The translations under genes were made by a program, and so were the position numbers. From positions 1 through 54,138 of the IMG/VR virus record IMGVR_UViG_3300034062_004821: a stretch of 54,138 bases of DNA; one strand, written 5' to 3'. Below are positions 49,425 to 54,138 of the stretch, piece by piece. The notes beneath the pieces are model-generated. The model saw nothing but the letters and a program-made list of their open reading frames with translations, did no database searches and had not been told where the DNA came from. The stretch is from a virus. The stretch's first letter is position 1; each line of letters opens with the position of its first letter.

Positions 49425-50056
49425 CAGACCACAGCCCCATTCGGCATCGGATAGATGGCGTCAGGCGTCTCCATGTCCGTCCGGAGAAGCTGGGCCAGCT
49501 TGCGCTCATATGCGCCCTGCCATTGGGCGCGCATCTCACCGAGGTCCAACCTCAGATCCGCCTCCAGAAGCGCCGCATAGAGGCTGAGATCAGGATGGCC
49601 CGTGACCAGCCAGTCCGTGTCCCCGTCTGCTGACAGCGTCGTCAGGGAGCCTGTCCAGCGCATCCTGACCGTTGTGGTGATGGCCGGCCAGAAGATCAGC
49701 TGGTCACCCACCCGGTCATAATGCATGGGCTCGCCCGTCTCGGCGTAGTTGAAGCTCTCGATACGATCGATGGGCTGATAGGTTATCCGACCGTAATTGC
49801 CTGCATTCTGCCGCATGGACCGAACGCCCTGGAAGCCGCTCGGTATGCTTGCTGCGCCTGAGGTGACAGCAAGGCTGGTCGTGATGTTGTCGAGCTTACG
49901 GAACTTCGCCTGCACCAGGATACGCTGCAATTCTGCACGCGAACTCTGAATGTACTCCGGTATGCGATCTGTCGTTTCAGCCGCTGGCAGAGATGTAGCC
50001 GGCTTCATCCAGTTCGCAACCGCAGCCTTGAGCGTCCCGTAAGTGTTGATCGCCAT
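49424..50056 (-). CDS. Head-tail adaptor protein (P22 gp4-like)
   Basis: 210 residues. Starts MAINTYGTLKAAVANWMKPA, then VTSGAASIPSGFQGVRSMRQ and IDRIESFNYAETGEPMHYDR, a pattern shared by head-to-tail joining proteins of P22-like phages, which form a ring under the portal. Coupled to the next gene through a shared TGATG. Does not show a lytic transglycosylase motif, unlike T7-type variants. Confidence 0.72.
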   Translation of the reverse strand: MAINTYGTLKAAVANWMKPATSLPAAETTDRIPEYIQSSRAELQRILVQAKFRKLDNITTSLAVTSGAASIPSGFQGVRSMRQNAGNYGRITYQPIDRIESFNYAETGEPMHYDRVGDQLIFWPAITTTVRMRWTGSLTTLSADGDTDWLVTGHPDLSLYAALLEADLRLDLGEMRAQWQGAYERKLAQLLRTDMETPDAIYPMPNGAVV

Positions 50057-50057
50057 G

Positions 50058-50438
50058 TCACACCCACTGACCCTGCTTGCCTATGCGGAAATTGGCCGTC
50101 CGAAGACGGCTGTAGTCACTGTCATCCAGAAGGCTGTTGACCTTGTCAGAATGATCGGGGTTCCAGTAATCGACCCCGAGCTGCTCTTTCCACTGAGTGA
50201 TCACAGACCACGGAACCGTAGCAGCACGGCGCATCAGCTTGTCCACCTTGCCGGCGCCGTCCATGGACCAGCCGTCATTGTGGTTGGCCATCTCCCGATT
50301 ACGCTGCAGAACCGCTTCTGTGTCCTGCACCATGAGGTAATCCGGCTCCATGTAGGGGCCATTGTCCCGCATATACCAGGCCGTTCCCATCCGCGTGACA
50401 TGAAGCAGATGGAAGCCAGGCGGAGGCGTGTAGCTCAT
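50058..50438 (-). CDS. Conserved head-completion-type hypothetical protein
   Basis: 126 residues. MSYTPPPGFHLLHVTRMGTA, a Trp-rich middle and basic C-terminus. It occupies the place between scaffold/capsid-region genes and the head-tail adaptor that in related podoviruses is held by conserved proteins of unknown function. No family recognised. Confidence 0.58.
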   Translation of the reverse strand: MSYTPPPGFHLLHVTRMGTAWYMRDNGPYMEPDYLMVQDTEAVLQRNREMANHNDGWSMDGAGKVDKLMRRAATVPWSVITQWKEQLGVDYWNPDHSDKVNSLLDDSDYSRLRTANFRIGKQGQWV

Positions 50439-50441
50439 GGC

Positions 50442-51119
50442 CTACCCCGCCACGATCTCGGCATAGCCATTGGCCTGATGCACCTTGGCCGCGCTGATCA
50501 GAACGTCAGGGACCAGATCGCCATAGCTGTACTTCACGTCCCCAACGCCGGGGATATGCACGCCCTTCGATATCTTCTTGTCGCCCAAAGGCAGGACACG
50601 GATCGTCACACGCGCCTCAGGAGCCTTGACCGCCTTCAGCCTGTCCTGTTCGTCCAGAACAGCCTGTATCGCAGCCTGCTCAGCCATCCTGGCCATGATA
50701 CGGTCGCGAATACCGTCATTATTGAGCCCGGGGCGAAGTTCGCGGGATATGCCAAGGCGGGCAGCCTGCTCCAGCAAGGCCCTCCGCTCCTCTTCCTCAC
50801 GTCCAAGGTGACCCGGCATCATCATCTGCGTCGTCGTCAGCGTTCCGGGAGGAACACTGGATTTCTGCGCCTTGAGCGCATCATTCTCTCGCTTAAGAGC
50901 CGCAAGCTCAGCAGCCAGATCTGACAGGCTGGGAGCAGGTTCCTCATCTGAAACCGCCTCATTCAGCGCCGCCGTCTTTTCTGCAATCAGGTCTTCCATC
51001 CTCTTGATGGAAAAACGCCTGTCCGTCCTGATCCCAAGTTCAGCACACTTCGCCATGAGTTCATCACGGCGCACTGCTTCGGTGTCCGCCACAGGCGGGG
51101 TCAGCATTTCTTCGCTCAT
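50442..51119 (-). CDS. Structural protein downstream of capsid, helical N-terminus
   Basis: 225 residues. AAGAGGCAG ribosome site before ATG 51119. Coiled-coil N-terminal two thirds (AELAALKRENDALKAQKSSV) and a small C-terminal domain (RVLPLGDKKISKGVHIPGVG) that could bind the capsid. A head decoration or scaffold-like role is possible. Downstream of the hairpin at 51141-51166. Confidence 0.58.
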   Translation of the reverse strand: MSEEMLTPPVADTEAVRRDELMAKCAELGIRTDRRFSIKRMEDLIAEKTAALNEAVSDEEPAPSLSDLAAELAALKRENDALKAQKSSVPPGTLTTTQMMMPGHLGREEEERRALLEQAARLGISRELRPGLNNDGIRDRIMARMAEQAAIQAVLDEQDRLKAVKAPEARVTIRVLPLGDKKISKGVHIPGVGDVKYSYGDLVPDVLISAAKVHQANGYAEIVAG

Positions 51120-51140
51120 ATCTGCCTCTTCAAAATGAAA

Positions 51141-51166
51141 CGGGCGGCCCGTGAGTGAGCCGCCCG
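51141..51166 (-). terminator. Hairpin between capsid gene and the next gene
   Basis: CGGGCGGC (51141-51148) pairs perfectly with GCCGCCCG (51159-51166), ten-base loop, followed on the minus strand by GTTTCATTTT. It lies just beyond the capsid stop and may partly stop transcription to give more capsid message than downstream message, as in other phages. Confidence 0.6.
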
Positions 51167-51192
51167 CCAGTCAGTCCGCTGTCAAAAAGAGA

Positions 51193-52152
51193 TCAGGTGA
51201 GATCTCTGATGACAAATCCCCGCTTCTCGTTCTTGGCTATCAAACATTTTTCGGCGAGCGTCTGGAACTTCACGTTGTCGCCCTGCGGCGCCAGCATCTT
51301 GGTCTGAACACCACGATAGGTGCCCCAGGCCCAGCCTTCCGGATCGATGCCGAAGACATCGCGCGAGAGGTCCGGATGCGGGATGAAGTCCATCGCTCCA
51401 AAATCGCTCACGTAGCGATCCGCACCCGCGTAGATGGTCGCCTGGCTGTTGCCGCCGACATTAGCGCGGATGTCCGCGATGCCGGTGAAGCCGGAAGCCA
51501 CCTGCTTGTGCGTGCCGCTCATGAACACCGCCTTGAAGCGGACGCCATTGGAGAAGCCCGTTGCAAGAACAGCTTTCAGAAGAGCTTCGGTGAAGGTGCG
51601 CTGCGTGCCGTTGGTAGCAGCAGCAACAACACCGCCTGAAGACCAGCCACCGGAGGAGCCATTGGCGCCCATCGTGTCGTTGGTCGCAACCCAGGCAAGA
51701 CCGCCAGCCGTTTTACGGGTGACGCTTCCAGCCGTTTCCGCAACAGACGCCTTGTTGGCGACGCCACGGGATTCCATGTCGTTCAGGAGTTCGATGCCCT
51801 TCTTCGTCTTCTGACGCTGAAGTTCCGTGTCGCGGCCAGCGAGGTTGGCTTCCATCGCCGTTCCGGAGATTGAGCCATTATTCTCGAAGATCTGGCAGAA
51901 AACACCGACACGGGTCGGCTGCGAATTGACGTCGAACGATGAAATATCATCGCCTTCATACGCCGCATTGTCAGGGTCGCGAGCAGCAAGCGTATCGACC
52001 TGCCATTCATGCAAAACGGATTTGACAGCGGTTTTTCCGATCATCGTGGTGAACGGACGGTCTTCCTGGGCGACACGGTAGATGGTGTCTTCCAGGTCCT
52101 CACGCTCGCCCACATAGGAGGAGCGCACGAGTGTGTTGGTAGGGGCAGCCAT
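51193..52152 (-). CDS. Major capsid protein, DUF5309/SU10 type
   Basis: 319 residues. MAAPTNTLVRSSYVGEREDL, then QEDRPFTTMIGKTAVKSVLH, HEWQVDTLAARDPDNAAYEG, IFENNGSISGTAMEANLAGR and LQRQKTKKGIELLNDMESRG follow the DUF5309 capsid pattern in order, a HK97-fold family used by SU10-like and many marine phages. Position after scaffold and before head-completion genes agrees. GGAAAGAG is the ribosome site. Confidence 0.88.
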   Translation of the reverse strand: MAAPTNTLVRSSYVGEREDLEDTIYRVAQEDRPFTTMIGKTAVKSVLHEWQVDTLAARDPDNAAYEGDDISSFDVNSQPTRVGVFCQIFENNGSISGTAMEANLAGRDTELQRQKTKKGIELLNDMESRGVANKASVAETAGSVTRKTAGGLAWVATNDTMGANGSSGGWSSGGVVAAATNGTQRTFTEALLKAVLATGFSNGVRFKAVFMSGTHKQVASGFTGIADIRANVGGNSQATIYAGADRYVSDFGAMDFIPHPDLSRDVFGIDPEGWAWGTYRGVQTKMLAPQGDNVKFQTLAEKCLIAKNEKRGFVIRDLT

Positions 52153-52155
52153 AGT

Positions 52156-53286
52156 CTATCTCTTTCCGAGTTTTGCCCTCAGCTGCATGACCCGAGTGTG
52201 CTCTTCAGCTGTCCAACTCGCTTTGGTCATCAGTTTCTGCAGGGCGGCTTCATCCGATGAAGGTCTGTGACCCTGGCTTGACGCAGGCGCGCTGGGCCCG
52301 GCCTTGACCTTCGGCTTGGGTGGAGGCGCTTTGCTGATCCGTGCTGCTGACTGGCGATAACGCTCGGCGTCCTTGATCAGAGCCTGAATGCCGCCACTGT
52401 CGGCATACTTTCTGTCAATTTCGTCGTAGGTTTTCGCCTTGAAGCTGATCGCCGCCTCCTGAGCGGAAATCCCTCTGATGCGCTGGGGCTCAAACCCCTG
52501 CATCTGCAGATATGCTGCGAGTTCGCTCTTCCGCTTCGGCCCTTCGACCGGGTCGGCAAAGGCAGGTATGATCTCGGCCATCAGCCGGGACTGTTCTGCT
52601 GCAAACTCCCTGAAAGCCTCTTCTTCAGCCTTTTGCTTTGCTGCAATCGTCTGCTGAAGCTCGCGGTGCTCGGCGCGGTATCGCGTCTGCTCTGCGAGGA
52701 ATTGACCAGGATTTGTACGGGCGAGTTCGGCTGCATCATCAGATGCGAACCACTCATCCCACTGCTTCATCCGGTCGATGCCAGGCTCGACATACTGCTC
52801 ACCGATGCGGTTTGCGAGGTCATTGAGGTGGTGAATCCGTGTCTCATATGCCCTGATCGCTTCGGCGGATTTCTGCTGTGCTCGTGTGACTTCGGCCTGT
52901 TGCAGTTTCTCTCGCTTCAGGATGGTTTCCTGAGCTTTGCGAGGAAGCTTTGCAAAGAGAGCCTTGTCCTCTGCTTCCCAACGCGCCGGCGGATCGAGTG
53001 TCGGCTGTTTAGCCGGTTCTGGAGCCTGCGCTTCATCGGCTTCAAGGGTGTCCGTCTCCGGGGCCTCTGCGCCATCGTCAGCCGCTTGGGTGGCGGCTTC
53101 GGAATCCTGTGTGTCGTCGCCTGAAGCCTCAACCTCGCCCTCATCATCGGGGCTCAGGTTTGCCTCTTCCTGCTCTTCCTGCTCATTGTCCGCTTCAGGA
53201 GCATCAGCCTCCTTGGACAGCAGTGCGACGTGTTGATCAATGCTGAGCGGTCCCGATGAAGGGATCGCAGCCTCAGTGTCTGCCAT
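52156..53286 (-). CDS. Scaffolding protein (putative)
   Basis: 376 residues, very acidic over residues 25-95 (NEQEEQEEANLSPDDEGEVE), then long helices (about 125-270) and a basic C-terminus (KAPPPKPKVKAGPSAPASSQ). Length, charge pattern and position just before the capsid gene are those of internal scaffolds that guide procapsid assembly and exit before DNA entry. No enzymatic motif seen. Confidence 0.72.
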   Translation of the reverse strand: MADTEAAIPSSGPLSIDQHVALLSKEADAPEADNEQEEQEEANLSPDDEGEVEASGDDTQDSEAATQAADDGAEAPETDTLEADEAQAPEPAKQPTLDPPARWEAEDKALFAKLPRKAQETILKREKLQQAEVTRAQQKSAEAIRAYETRIHHLNDLANRIGEQYVEPGIDRMKQWDEWFASDDAAELARTNPGQFLAEQTRYRAEHRELQQTIAAKQKAEEEAFREFAAEQSRLMAEIIPAFADPVEGPKRKSELAAYLQMQGFEPQRIRGISAQEAAISFKAKTYDEIDRKYADSGGIQALIKDAERYRQSAARISKAPPPKPKVKAGPSAPASSQGHRPSSDEAALQKLMTKASWTAEEHTRVMQLRAKLGKR

Positions 53287-53297
53287 GTTGGGGTATC

Positions 53298-53567
53298 CTA
53301 GTTAGCTGGGGCCCTGATGGACCGTGTAGCTTCTTCAACCGACTGCTCGATCTGCCAGTCATCGACCGGCACACGCATCATCGAGCGCACCGTATCAAGC
53401 GCATGGACCCGCAAGAGCAGGTGCAGCGCCTGATCCGTCTTTGATGAGCCGGCCATCAGAACAGCCTGCTCCAGAAGATGATGGCGCAGCTTCTCATGCG
53501 CCTCTTCCGTTATTTCCAGTTCAACAGTCGCCTGCCGGGCGCGAGCCTCCCTCGATCGCTCGCTCAT
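53298..53567 (-). CDS. Small head-region protein
   Basis: 89 residues. ATG 53567 overlaps the portal stop as ATGA. Basic N-terminus (MSERSREARARQATVELEIT) and a helical C-terminus (KTDQALHLLLRVHALDTVRS). Genes of this size between portal and scaffold are common in podoviruses but unnamed. Confidence 0.58.
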   Translation of the reverse strand: MSERSREARARQATVELEITEEAHEKLRHHLLEQAVLMAGSSKTDQALHLLLRVHALDTVRSMMRVPVDDWQIEQSVEEATRSIRAPAN

Positions 53568-54138
53568 ACGCCAGCCTCACCACCGATGTTCACATCCGTG
53601 GAACGGATAACTCCAGGCTCAGTCGACGCACTCATGGACAGGCGCTGCAGCTGGATCTCGCGGTTCAGGGCCAGTTCCGCCTGTATCTGCTCACGCTTAA
53701 GCGCAATTTCCTGATCGATCTGATAGCGCCGCATTTCAGCATCCAGCATCAGGCGCTTTTCCTCAGCTTCCAGCTGCCGCATGGCGTTGGCCTGATCCTG
53801 CTGGGCCTTGAGCATGGCAGCCTCACGGGCCGTCATCACCTTGGCCTCAGCTTCCTGCTGCTGAGCCTGCAGGCTGGCCTGCATCTTCTGGGCCTCCATG
53901 GCCATCGTGTCCTGATGCTTCTGCTTCTGAAGCTCCAGTTCACCCTGAATTTTCATCTGGGCCGGATCAGGGGGCGGAGGCGGCTCCTGAATACCCTGAG
54001 CAGCCTTCATCTGCGCTTCCTCAGCCTTCTTCGCTGCAATCTCCTCAGGGTTGGCGAAGAACATCTCAGGCGTCTTGAAACCGCTCCTGCTTGCAAAGCG
54101 GGTGACAGCGTTCCAGACCTGTTGGGGTCCTGCCATGG
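53564..54138 (-). CDS. Portal protein, C-terminal part
   Basis: Continuation of the portal gene from 1-1936 through the join; stop at 53564. The ~190 residues are a highly helical Gln/Ala/Glu-rich tail (AAKKAEEAQMKAAQG; EALINRE-type helices) forming the barrel helices of P22-type portals. The first ~57 codons duplicate the left-end copy, with GCA instead of GCC at one Ala. Confidence 0.9.
   Translation of the reverse strand, partial: MAGPQQVWNAVTRFASRSGFKTPEMFFANPEEIAAKKAEEAQMKAAQGIQEPPPPPDPAQMKIQGELELQKQKHQDTMAMEAQKMQASLQAQQQEAEAKVMTAREAAMLKAQQDQANAMRQLEAEEKRLMLDAEMRRYQIDQEIALKREQIQAELALNREIQLQRLSMSASTEPGVIRSTDVNIGGEAGV
53965..54138. repeat. Terminal direct repeat, right copy
   Basis: Same sequence as 1-174 except T at 54092 (G at 128). 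On the coding (minus) strand the change turns an Ala codon GCC into GCA, so it is silent. Confidence 0.95.

Overview
This window is a complete temperate bacteriophage genome opened inside its portal gene. The first 174 bases recur at the right end (53965-54138) with one mismatch, so the molecule closes into a circle of about 53,964 bp, and the portal frame runs through the join in phase. A P22-type portal, head-tail adaptor and gp10-like stabilisation protein, a DUF5309 (SU10-type) capsid protein, ejection-type proteins and the absence of sheath, tube or tape-measure genes point to a short-tailed podovirus. The integrase, a LexA/S24-type CI repressor, a divergent Cro-like gene and an attP carrying the 3' half of a tRNA-Arg(TCT) show that it can lysogenise. 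The host is probably a GC-rich Gram-negative, with Alphaproteobacteria most likely from protein resemblance (moderate confidence). The Gram-negative assignment rests on the spanin pair.

Layout. Minus strand, 17.4 kb down to 10.6 kb: early lytic operon from cro, with tightly overlapping genes including an SF2 helicase, a DnaA-domain-IV protein and a DUF1064 nuclease, ending at a terminator near 10.49 kb. Around 9.3-9.8 kb is an isolated plus-strand four-helix membrane gene. Minus strand, 9.1 kb down through the join to 32.5 kb: late morphogenesis operon (S74-processed fibre, accessory structural genes, TerS, TerL, portal, scaffold, capsid, head completion, tail hub, fibre, ejection proteins and a 3180-residue polyvalent protein). 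It ends at a terminator near 32.29 kb. Minus strand, 32.26-26.8 kb: lysis and envelope cassette (coiled-coil membrane proteins, a peptidoglycan-binding-like membrane protein, an Hsp70, a lysozyme with a holin-like C-terminus, and nested spanins).

Plus strand, 17.47-23.12 kb: cI, then a densely overlapping operon ending in recT-like, HNH and integrase genes, followed by attP. The 23.3-26.8 kb stretch is accessory DNA: a protein ending in an RGHW motif, an adenine methyltransferase, a repeat-rich non-coding block, a small membrane gene, and two zinc-finger-like genes each preceded by a matched pair of TGGCATGCCA palindromes.

The most unusual points are the phage Hsp70 beside the lysis genes, the lysozyme/holin-like fusion with Glu at the catalytic Thr position, the giant polyvalent protein carrying ADP-ribosyltransferase-like and zincin-like modules, the lone DnaA DNA-binding domain, and three separate sets of evenly spaced palindromic operators. 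No DNA polymerase is seen, so replication should depend on the host.
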